Assembly (NCBI GenBank): GCA_030761205.1
Contig: JAULJL010000035.1
Location: 15,603,001 to 15,667,000 of the forward strand
Source of the DNA: Fremontodendron californicum
Lineage: Eukaryota > Streptophyta > Magnoliopsida > Malvales > Malvaceae
DNA length: 64,000 bases
Reading direction: 5' to 3'
Shown here piece after piece: positions 11,479 through 19,560 of the stretch (its first letter is position 1; each line of letters starts with the position of its first letter). Made by a program: the position numbers and the translations under genes. The notes beneath the pieces are model-generated. The model was not told the DNA's origin. It made no database searches and was given only the letters and a program-made list of their open reading frames with translations.

Positions 11479-13296
11479 TAGAGGTGGCAAAATGAACCCG
11501 AACCCGAAAACCCGCCCAGGAAAACCCGAACCCGAACCCGCCCAAACCCGATTTGACCAAAAAGTCAAAAACCCGAACCCGAAAAAGCCCGAACCCGAAT
11601 GGACCCGAACCCGAATGGGCCCGAACCCAAATGGACCCGAACCCGAATGGACCCGAACCCGAATGGGCCCGAACCCGAATGAGCCCGAACCCGAATGAGC
11701 CCGAACCCGAATGGACCCGAACCCGAGACCGGCCCGAACCCGAATTTAATACTAAAAATAAAAATAAACAAATTGCAATTATTATTTTTTTACAAAGCAA
11801 TAACTTTAATTATTAATTTTATTCTAATTTTTTTTAATAATTTAATTAAAATTTAAAATTTAATATTATATATATATGATGAAATAATAATTTTATCAAA
11901 AAGTAAATTATATTTTGTACTTATAAGTTATAACTTTAACGTCTCATATCATGATGAATTTACAATCTAAATATTTTAAATTCTTGAAAATTTTAAAGAT
12001 GTGAAAAAAAATTTGACAATAATTCAATTAATCTATAAGGGTAAAAAAAATTGACAATAATTCAATTATTTTGGCCTTTTGGGTTATACTTAGACCTGCT
12101 CACGGGCCGGGCCTGGGCAGGATATTTTGTGTTCCGGGTCGGCCCGGCCCGGAACAGTAATTTTTATTATAATATTATTTTATTTAATTTTAATTATAAA
12201 AAAATAAAAAAATTATTTTTTTATTCCAATGAACAGTGTTTCGGGCCTAAACGGGCGGGCCGGGCCGACCCAGGGCCAGGCCTGGGTAGAGAAAATATAA
12301 AAAAAAAACTGGGCCGCGGCCCGGCCCGGCCCATAAGCAGCTCTAGTTATACTTATGCGGTTAGGTTAGGGTGGGTTTAATTGGATTATGGCTTTCATGT
12401 GATTTTATTTTAGCGGGTGGATTTAATGAGGTTTTGGGTTTTATGACCTTTTGGTTTTGGGTATATTTATTATATATTAATAAATAATCATATTAATTAT
12501 ATATTTATTACGTATAATTTAAATATAAATTATATTTTTTAGTACTACTTTATAATTTATACTTTATACTGATGAAAAAAATATAAGTACTCGATATATA
12601 TATATATATATATATCTTGACTATAAGCATAAATTTTTTGCATTTTATAAGTATATAAACGAATAGATGAAGGCCAGGATTTATTTTTAAAAGTTTTTTA
12701 TTTTATAGTGAATATAAATTATAATGTATTTATATTTTGAAATTCGAGCTCATCAAATCAATTATTTTAAATATCAATATATTAATTTATAATATATCAT
12801 ATTTTTTATAATAAATTATTTCAAAATTTGATTTTATATAACAAATTAATTTCTTATTCTTTTGGTGCTAACAAATATTAATTTTAAAAAAAATATATAA
12901 TTAAAAATATCATATAATAGCAAAAGTATAAAAATAGAAATAAAAAAATAATAAATTAATAATTTGTTTTTAGATATAAATATTTAAATTACATAAAAAT
13001 GATTACATCTAATATAAAATAAAATAATGTAAAACATACCCGTACCCAGATCGAACCCGAACCCAGACCGAACCCGAACCCAAACCCGAATGGGCCCGAA
13101 CCCGAATGAGCCCGAACCCGAATGGGCCCGAACCCGAATGGGCCCGAACCCGAATGAGCCCGAACCCGAATGAGCCCGAACCCGAATGAGCCCGAACCCG
13201 GATGGACCCGAACCCGAATGAGCCCGAACCCGAATAAACCCGAACCCGAATGAACCCGACCCGAACCCGCCCGAACCCGCCCAATTGCCACCTCTA
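11479..13296. mobile_element. non-autonomous hAT element, family H1, copy 1 (1818 bp)
   Basis: The ends are perfect 12-bp inverted repeats, TAGAGGTGGCAA and TTGCCACCTCTA. They are flanked by a perfect 8-bp target duplication GATGTAAC (11471-11478 and 13297-13304), as in the hAT superfamily. Next to each end is an array of ACCCGAACCCGAATGG-type units (11497-11745 and 13035-13280) running in the same direction at both ends. The middle is AT-rich and noncoding and contains a nested hAT (12091-12345). There is no transposase. The Gly/Phe/Arg-rich ORFs over the arrays only translate the short repeat unit. Confidence 0.93.
12091..12345. mobile_element. short hAT element nested in H1 copy 1 (255 bp), family H2
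   Basis: Starts TAGACCTGCTCACGGGCCGG and ends CCCATAAGCAGCTCTA. A perfect 8-bp duplication GTTATACT flanks it (12083-12090 and 12346-12353). Both ends are GC-rich (GGCCCGGCCC) around an AT-rich core. Nesting makes it younger than its host element. Confidence 0.92.
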
Positions 13297-13321
13297 GATG
13301 TAACCAACATGTATAAGCTAC

Positions 13322-13623
13322 GCGACCTGCTCATGGGTCGAGTAGCCCACCTGGCCCGACAGGCCCAGGCCATATTGGGCAGGGTCTAGGCAGGTCTTTT
13401 AGTAATCCGAGCAAGCCCGGATCACTGTTCATTTAATAAAAAAAATAATATTTTTTAAAATTAATTTTAAAAATATATAAAAATATATATATATTTTTTT
13501 AATATGGTGAACAATGATTATGGGCCGGCGGGCTGGCCTGGCCGGACCCTGGGCAGGGCCTGGGCAAGGAAATCAAAAAAAAAAAATCGGGTCGCTTCCC
13601 GGCCCGGCCAATGAGCACCTCTA
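13322..13623. mobile_element. hAT element related to family H2
   Basis: GACCTGCTCATGGG at the left and CCAATGAGCACCTCTA at the right resemble the ends of 12091-12345, and the interior has the same GC-rich/AT-rich/GC-rich plan. TAAGCTACG occurs at 13314-13322 and 13622-13630. It contains the 8-bp target duplication, with one base of uncertainty at the left end. Confidence 0.75.
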
Positions 13624-13630
13624 AGCTACG

Positions 13631-13932
13631 ATGATAGCAATAATTCAATATCCAAGCAGGAGTGAAGATGAAAGCCGATTGGATATCTATAGTTTTTTAA
13701 ATATACGAATTTGAATCCTCTTGATGTATCCGAAATCTGAATCCGTTTATTATCCCTTACTATTCGAATTTTACTATCCGAATCCATATCCGATTTAAAA
13801 AGCAATATTCGTCGGATATCCAAATTCGCTAAATATTTGAATTTATTAAATCATTTTTTTTAAAAAAAAATATAAAAGTAAACAAAAACTAAATATGTAA
13901 ATGGATATCGGATTCAGATATTTGAATCTATT
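13631..13932. repeat. left half of a GGATAT-rich repeat split by the retrotransposon
   Basis: Many short GGATATC, TCCGAAT and ATCCAAAT words on both strands. The same vocabulary resumes at 22893, just beyond the retrotransposon, so a single older repeat appears to have been interrupted. Confidence 0.6.
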
Positions 13933-14590
13933 TGATAACTCGTATAATTATATAGTTTTTAGTTATGTTTTATTATTGTTTTCTGTCAAATACGAGTTAT
14001 TATTGCTTAGTCTAATCGTGTTTATGATCTTTTATATTTTTATGTAATTTGGTGTTTTTCACGAGTTTCTTTGAGTGATTTCAGATTACTAGGTTAAATC
14101 AACAATTAAGGGCAAATCCAGTTCAGTTCCAGTTCCGACACCTTTTGCCATATCAGCTATATCTGGAGTTTCACTGAAGCAATAAGGCTGAAATTTGTAG
14201 CCGTGTAAAGCTAAGAGGCATATCTATCTTTTTCATGTTTTACACTTCTTGAAACGGAGTCGTTTTCCCTAGCGAAATCGACCATCAAGTTGGCTAATGT
14301 GCAATGACGTCTGTGCTGACCTGTTTTCGTATTTTGCCCATATCTTCTTATCCACATCAGCAAATGAGCTGATTCCAACGGCTATGGATCAGTAACTGAC
14401 AGGGGAACATTTTTCTATAAGACCATGTGATCAGATCAGGCCTCCAATATTGACAAAATCGACCATCAAGTTGGCTGATCAAAATTGTCATACAATATGA
14501 CGAAAATTGTTAGAAAAATGCACCCACCTATTATACCTACCTTTGAAATTTGTAAAGCTTGTCTCTTGTCATTTAGCCCTCCAAAATGTG

Positions 14591-14663
14591 TATAAATAGA
14601 GGGCCTTGGATGATTGTAGAGGATCATATTGTAGATTGGTAGGATATTAGCCATTGTAATAAA
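14591..14663 (+). promoter_or_regulatory. LTR promoter (TATA box) and poly(A) signal
   Basis: TATAAATAGA at 14591-14600 is a strong plant TATA box. AATAAA lies at 14658-14663, so transcription would start near 14620-14630 and the R region would follow. The same elements recur in the 3' LTR at offset +7085. Confidence 0.7.
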
Positions 14664-15452
14664 ATTCTCTAAGTTTTCTTCTTCTTTCTTTTCTCTAGTT
14701 TTCTTTTTCTTTATTTTCTTCTTCTTCTTTCTTTCTTTTATTTCCTTCTTAGATTCTCTTTAAATTTATGTTTATGTTTACAATGCCTATGCTAGGCTAA
14801 ACTTCTATTTGGTTAAGGGTGATTTCAAAGCCCTAGACATGTTTTGTGATTGATTTTCAGATTCTATCTATCATTAATTTTCTATCAAAGTTGCTTATGT
14901 TCTTCTACAAGAATTGTTCATGATGTTGTCTTGATTTATTTAGGTGTACAACTAGATAGATCTTGATAAGTATCTATTGCTAGTCTAGGAGTCTTGATCC
15001 GTGTAATTGTCTTGATTTCCTATTCATAAGTGGCAATTTGTGATTAATGATTATGGTCAAGTTTTCAATAATTGCAAAGTGAAACATAACCTAAGTTGAA
15101 CAATCCGAGCTTATGTGTTTGTTGCTTAGATCAACCTATCTTTCTCATCATAAAGCTGCCATTAAATTGAATTTAGAGAGCTTATTCTAGGTTGTTTAAT
15201 AGTTAGAGATTAAATAGAGAGCTTGTTCTATTTAACGACAAACTAAGGAAAGATTGGGATAACAGAGCTTGTTGTTATCTACGGTTGTTAACTTTGATAG
15301 TTGGTTGATATTGATAGATCTGAAATTGATTCTTAATGATGTCTAGTGGTGGAGAATGAAACCTTAACCATATTTTTCATATTTGATTCTTCTTACTTAC
15401 TTGTTTTCTTACTTTTCTAGTTTGCTTATTTTTAATAAGTATATTTATTTTT

Positions 15453-15600
15453 ATTGGCTGGTTATACCGCCTAATTTGTATATTAACTTTGTTTTATTTT
15501 TATTGGCTGGTTATACCGCCTAATTTAGTATATATATTTTTATTGGCTGGTTATACCACCTAATTTAGTATATATATTTTTATTGGCTGGTTATACCGCC
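15453..15600 (+). repeat. four tandem copies of a 25-bp LTR motif
   Basis: TATTGGCTGGTTATACCGCC recurs four times at about 40-48 bp spacing, joined by AT-rich linkers. The third copy in this LTR has one change (ACCACC). The array recurs at 22538-22685 in the 3' LTR. Its place in U5, downstream of the TATA box and poly(A) signal, suggests a leader RNA element more than a promoter enhancer. Its function is unknown. Confidence 0.85.
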
Positions 15601-15813
15601 TTGCATCTTATTCTTATTATTTACTTTAGTTTAAATCTGGCTTCAAAAACCCCTTTTCTTTTATTGTTTTCTTTGAACGTAAGTTATAAACTAATAACTT
15701 ATAGATTAAAACCCAATCCCTGAGGACTCGACCCTTGCTAATCATTATACTTACAATTGATCTTTTTAGTGCAAGGTTAAATAAGATACACTCTTTTGGG
15801 TGCATCAAATTTT

Positions 15814-15831
15814 TGGCGCCGTTGCCGGGGA
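15814..15831 (+). other. primer-binding site, tRNA-Asp
   Basis: TGGCGCCGTTGCCGGGGA is complementary over all 18 bases to the 3' end of plant tRNA-Asp including CCA. It sits 6 bp inside the 5' LTR boundary, as expected for minus-strand priming. Confidence 0.88.
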
Positions 15832-15907
15832 TTGTTTTCTTTAGTTTATTTGTTACTTGGTTTATTCTTATTTTCAGTTCTAATTAGTATTATTTTCTTG
15901 TACATAC

Positions 15908-16885
15908 ATGTTTTTCTTTTCAAATTTTGAAAAGAAAAAAAAAAAGATGGAATTAAGCAATCTAACACTTGAAGAGTTGGTGGCATACATGAACATGGAG
16001 AATCAACAAGCCAATCTCACTTCTTCAGTTCAACAATTGGCCATGGGAGGATGTCAAGGCCATCAAGTGTTCCAAGACCAACAGTATGATCATTACTCAA
16101 ACACTTACCATGAGGGATGGTGGGATCATACTAATTATGGCTACTCGAAAAATTACCAAGAAGTAGATCCTTATGCCAATTACACTCATCCATCTAGCTT
16201 CAATCAATCATGGTCTCAAGAACCAGATCTTTTTCAACCACCACATATGACTCAAAACTCAGGTACTTCTTTAGAAGATCTTGTCTATTCTCTTGTTACT
16301 GATTCTTTGCAATTTCAACAGGAAACAAGGGCAAGCATCCAGAGTTTGGAAAAGCAAATAAGCCAATTGGCTAGTAGTATGGTGGGATGGGTAGCACAAA
16401 GATCTGAAGAACTCCCAGCCCAAACGATGGTTAACCCAAAGGAGAATGCTACTATTGTGACCTTGAAGAATGAGGAACAAGATGAGGATGAAACAAAATT
16501 AGAGATGGATTCTATTCTTGAGGATAATGAAGCCAAAGATCCAAATAAGAGTATTTCGGCACCTGAGGTAACGTTTAAGGTTTCACTTTTTACTAATGTT
16601 TCTTCTCCAACTTTTCCTAGTAGATTTGCAAAGTTCAAGGAGGAAGAACATGAACAACACATGCCGGAAACCTTAAACAACTTGTTTGTGGAGGTCATTC
16701 AACAAGTATCAAAATATGCTCCATTCCTCGATGACATATGCACCACAAAGGATGATGGAATAATACTTGTAATGGAGAATGCATCCACTGTTGTGCAAAG
16801 AAAGCTTCCTCTCAAACGCATAAATTTGGGAAATTTCATGTATGAGCCTGACAAGCCTAAAATGCCAAGAAGGGGTGTTGGTTAG
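15908..16885 (+). CDS. truncated Athila-like Gag
   Basis: 325 codons from ATG 15908; a second ATG at 15947 may be the true start, because the first 13 residues are a Phe/Lys run. The Gln/Tyr/His-rich middle, the helical stretch QETRASIQSLEKQISQLAS (about 138-156), LPAQTMVNPKENATIV and the final segments FPSRFAKFKEEE and VVQRKLPLKRIN match the order of the C-terminal part of plant Athila-type Gag just before the protease. The capsid core is missing and the frame stops at TAG 16883-16885 where protease would begin. It could be a dominant partner or an RNA-packaging remnant. Retroelement origin is clear; any function is inference. Confidence 0.75.
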   Translation: MFFFSNFEKKKKKMELSNLTLEELVAYMNMENQQANLTSSVQQLAMGGCQGHQVFQDQQYDHYSNTYHEGWWDHTNYGYSKNYQEVDPYANYTHPSSFNQSWSQEPDLFQPPHMTQNSGTSLEDLVYSLVTDSLQFQQETRASIQSLEKQISQLASSMVGWVAQRSEELPAQTMVNPKENATIVTLKNEEQDEDETKLEMDSILEDNEAKDPNKSISAPEVTFKVSLFTNVSSPTFPSRFAKFKEEEHEQHMPETLNNLFVEVIQQVSKYAPFLDDICTTKDDGIILVMENASTVVQRKLPLKRINLGNFMYEPDKPKMPRRGVG

Positions 16886-17029
16886 GTTCAAAACACTAAA
16901 TCAAGTGCTAATTGGGGGAGGCAGCCTAATTAGTGAAAGCATTGCCAAACTGCCATCCTCAGATTTGCTCTCTTTTTCTTTATCTTTTTCTTATGTTTCT
17001 TTGCTAATTGTGTTTAATGTTTCTAAGTT

Positions 17030-17200
17030 CATTTAGGCTGCATAAGTTTATTTTGTTTATTAGTTCTTTTCACTTACACATGATTCTTTCATTTGGGATT
17101 AATAGCATTACATTAATGACAATGTAAAAATTATGTGTGGGGGGAAGAATTTAGGATTTTATTTAGAGTGTTTTGTTTTTGAGTCTTTTTATGTTGTTTT
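17030..17200 (+). repeat. left copy of the block bracketing the accessory genes
   Basis: TTAGGCTGCATAAGTTT, TTACACATGATTCTTTCATT, an imperfect ACATT...AATGT inverted motif and TGTGTGGGGGGAA occur here. They recur in the same order at 19350-19560. The two accessory ORFs lie exactly between the copies. Confidence 0.85.
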
Positions 17201-17253
17201 TCTTTCTGATCCTTGTTTTGAAAATAACTAGATGTAAATATAATTTTTTTTTT

Positions 17254-17340
17254 AACCCCGGTTAAATGGCGGATAACGGTACTCCGTGATTATTTAACTC
17301 GGTTCCATCAGCTACCCACAAAACTGATATTGTATATAAA
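17254..17340 (+). promoter_or_regulatory. stem-loop and TATA-like box upstream of the first accessory ORF
   Basis: AACC (17254-17257) and GTTAAAT (17261-17267) pair with ATTTAAC (17292-17298) and GGTT (17301-17304). Inside is a perfect ACGG-TACT-CCGT hairpin (17276-17287). GTATATAAA follows at 17332-17340, then a long pyrimidine tract ending TTTCAG at 17386, directly before ATG 17388. This arrangement could serve an internal promoter or a splice acceptor for a subgenomic mRNA. Confidence 0.45.
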
Positions 17341-17387
17341 TTTCTCTTCCAATTTCTCTTTCAATTTTTTTCATTTTTTTTTTCAGG

Positions 17388-17924
17388 ATGGATGATATTC
17401 TCACACGATTGCAGAAACGATTTCCTCCTTTTCCTCGTAATATTTTACTGAAGCTTTACCAAGTTTGATTTGAAAGATTAAGAATGCTTATGCACAAAGG
17501 GATTCCTGAAGACATACGTTGGATAATTGAAGCCAAGGTACGTGAAGATGAATATCTTCCTGTTTTGCATTTACCAGGTACAGGTAGAAGCACTTTTGCA
17601 AAGAAGCGACGAGCAAAGCGCATGAGTTCAAATTGCCACAAATGTGCACGATGGACGTGTAACGGTAAATGTCGTTCTATTGGGATTCCGTCCTCTAATC
17701 GAGATGATAAAATTGAATTCATTAAGGATGGACTGAGTAAGGAGAATTTGGGTAATATCCAACTTTCTCTTGAGACGCATCCTAGTGGAGACGTACAAAG
17801 AGAAATTCTTGATTTATGGCCGCAATTCCAAAGGGAATGGCAACATCTTGGGAATCTGATGTTAAAAGACCCTGTTTGCCAGCTTGTAAGAAAACTGGAT
17901 GGGAAGCATATCCTCGACTCATAG
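17388..17924 (+). CDS. basic Cys-cluster protein resembling carlavirus-type nucleic-acid-binding protein
   Basis: An ATG at 17388 opens 26 codons ending at an in-frame TGA (17466-17468). The same frame then runs from ATG 17484 to TAG 17922-17924 (146 codons). Within the 146-residue ORF a basic stretch GRSTFAKKRRAKR (34-46) is followed by four cysteines, C51-x2-C54-x4-C59-x3-C63, and then RDDKIEFIKDGLSKE. The order Gly-Arg-Ser / basic run / compact Cys cluster / acidic-hydrophobic FI-x-x-G segment recalls the small Cys-rich nucleic-acid-binding proteins encoded near the 3' end of carlaviruses and related flexuous plant viruses, which affect silencing and host transcription. The resemblance is motif-level only. 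The ORF has no detectable intron and sits in the retrotransposon where pol should be. The TGA may be a debilitating mutation, or translation may start at 17484. It could also be an unrelated zinc-binding ORF. Confidence 0.5.
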
Positions 17925-18248
17925 AAGGCGTTTAAGCCGTTTCTGGACGTAAAACCAGAGGAAGATGTGAGCCACAATCACAACTACAATAAATGACTTC
18001 TCAGCTTTTGGTTTGATTTGCAATAACTTTATTTTGGTTTAATTTACGTGTTGTTCGATTTGTGTAATTATTCTCGTTTTTTTTATTTGTCTTTTACGGT
18101 TGATTTTTTTTTCTCTTTTTGATTTTCTTCCTGAAATCACGCAAAAATCTTTTGTTAGGTTAACATTTTCTTCTGACAGGTCAGATACACTTTCGGCGAC
18201 ATTATTACTCTTGTCTGATTCACTACTCAGTCCTCTATATATTACACC

Positions 18249-18932
18249 ATGTACTCATTCTCTTTCAGGCACTCGAAAAAAAAAATGGAAAGTACTTCAT
18301 CCCAGCGCATTAAAAAAATTTGTGTCTTTGGAGGTGCTTATCCAGGGAAAAATAACATATTCGCTGATGAAGCCATAAGAGTTGGAGTAATACTTGCCCA
18401 ACAAAAGATCCACTTGATTTATGGAGGCGGTAGTACAGGTTTAATGGGAGCAGTCGCTACAGCAGCACACGCCGGAGGAAGTCCAGTTCTAGGAATCGTG
18501 CCAAAACTATTCACAAGTTTTTGTGGACCTACCGTGGGTAAGGAAATACAAGTCTGGAGTATCCCTGAACGGATGACAATCATGTACCATTCTGCCGATG
18601 CATTCATTGCTTTACCAGGAGGTCTGGGTACATTGGAAGAAATAGCTTGCGTGGCTTCTTGGTCATCTTTGGTCACAAATAAGAAACCCATTGGTTTGCT
18701 TAATATTAATGGTTATTTTAGTAATTTGCTTTCATATTTAGATAATGCTGTGGAAAATGGATTCATGTTTTCAGAGGCAAGGAGAACCATAATTTCTGCT
18801 ACAACCATTGAAGATTTACTCAAAAAGCTCCAAGCTTATGAGTATTTATCTGCTACGGTTGTTTCGCAAACGCTCGGAAAAAGAAAAAGAGATATGGACG
18901 AGCAAGGAGTGGATTGCACTTTGTCTTTGTGA
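18249..18932 (+). CDS. LOG-like: LOG cytokinin riboside 5'-monophosphate phosphoribohydrolase, retrotransposon-borne
   Basis: An intact 227-codon ORF; a second ATG at 18285 (residue 13) follows a Lys run and is the better match to the usual LOG start. The Rossmann-type core is complete: KICVFGGAYPGK (23-34), IYGGGSTGLMG (57-67), the arginine of IPERMTIM (R108) and the signature PGGxGTxxE as PGGLGTLEE (123-131). The C-terminal half, KPIGLLNINGYFSNLLSYLDNAVENGF, follows the plant LOG pattern. LOG enzymes release active cytokinin bases from nucleotide precursors in the cytosol and nucleus. Host LOG genes have several introns and this copy has none, so it was probably captured from mRNA. It differs from typical plant LOGs at many positions, including Tyr-to-Leu in PGGxGT, but keeps the catalytic Arg and Glu. 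TTTCAG at 18263-18268, within the ORF between the two ATGs, could be a splice acceptor. If used, translation would start at 18285. Confidence 0.92.
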   Translation: MYSFSFRHSKKKMESTSSQRIKKICVFGGAYPGKNNIFADEAIRVGVILAQQKIHLIYGGGSTGLMGAVATAAHAGGSPVLGIVPKLFTSFCGPTVGKEIQVWSIPERMTIMYHSADAFIALPGGLGTLEEIACVASWSSLVTNKKPIGLLNINGYFSNLLSYLDNAVENGFMFSEARRTIISATTIEDLLKKLQAYEYLSATVVSQTLGKRKRDMDEQGVDCTLSL

Positions 18933-19349
18933 CATTATCTAACATTTTGTTTGTTGTGACTAAGTTATAATAAGTGGTTAGCAACCTCTGCAGGTAATAT
19001 CTCCTAAATTCAACCTTTAAAATTTGACATTGGGGACAATGTCATATTTTAGTAGGGGGTAAGGGACATATTTTGCTAATTTAAAAATAAAATAAAATAA
19101 TAATTTGTGTTTTAAGCCATTTAGAAGTATTCATTCTGAACAAGGTCTGAGTAAGGGAGACTTGAGACATACCTTGTCAGTTTGATTTCTTCTTTTCAAA
19201 AAAAAAAAAAAAAAGTTTGTTGTGTTTTATGCAATTTAGAAGTATTCATTTTGAACAAGGTCTGAGTAAGGGAGACTTGAGACATACCTTGTCAGTTTGA
19301 TTTTAATCTTTTTATGTTTAATTGTTAATTTTTGTTTAGTATTTTAGGA
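18933..19349 (+). repeat. noncoding segment with an 80-bp direct duplication
   Basis: About 19108-19190 and 19222-19305 are near-identical (TTTAGAAGTATTCATT... GAACAAGGTCTGAGTAAGGG ... CATACCTTGTCAGTTTGATT), separated by an A-run. TGACATTGGGGACAATGTCA at 19025-19044 is another copy of the ACATTG-AGGA-CAATGT palindrome found at the bracketing blocks. Confidence 0.8.
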
Positions 19350-19560
19350 TTATTTAGGTTGCATGAGTTTGTTTTGTTTTGAGTCTTAGTTGTTCCTATT
19401 ATTATGTTATTAGTTCTTTTCTCTTACACATGATTCTTTCATTTGGGTTAATAGACTTACATTGAGGACAATGTAAGAATTAAGTGTGGGGGGAATGATT
19501 TAGGATTTCTTTTATTTTTGTCTACTATTTTTTTTTATGAGTCTTTATTATTATTTTTAG
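19350..19560 (+). repeat. right copy of the block bracketing the accessory genes
   Basis: Matches 17030-17200 in order: TTAGGTTGCATGAGTTT, TTACACATGATTCTTTCATT, ACATTGAGGACAATGT and AAGTGTGGGGGGAA. A roughly 29-bp insertion distinguishes it from the left copy. The palindrome is perfect here (ACATTG/CAATGT). Confidence 0.85.

Larger units (their letters stand above)
13933..15807 (+). repeat. 5' LTR
   Basis: 1875 bp, TG...CA, with 4-bp terminal inverted repeat TGAT/ATCA. It contains the promoter and poly(A) signal described separately and a fourfold tandem motif at 15453-15600. Compared with the 3' LTR I see about nine single-base differences and no length difference. Confidence 0.95.

Noticed and set aside
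11523..11750. Telomere-like CCCGAA tracts
   Set aside because: The unit is not the plant telomere heptamer, and the tract lies inside a bounded hAT element, so it is not an interstitial telomere.
11411..13373. Gly/Phe/Arg-rich ORFs of 80-130 codons on both strands
   Set aside because: They only translate the CCCGAACCCGAATGG-type arrays of the hAT element and are open in several frames at once.
14466..14654. 62-codon minus-strand ORF, repeated at 21551-21739
   Set aside because: It recurs only because it lies in both LTRs, across the TATA box and leader; it has no recognisable domain.
17456..17977. 173-codon minus-strand ORF
   Set aside because: It is the antisense shadow of the basic Cys-cluster ORF; no domain is recognisable and the plus frame has the motif structure.
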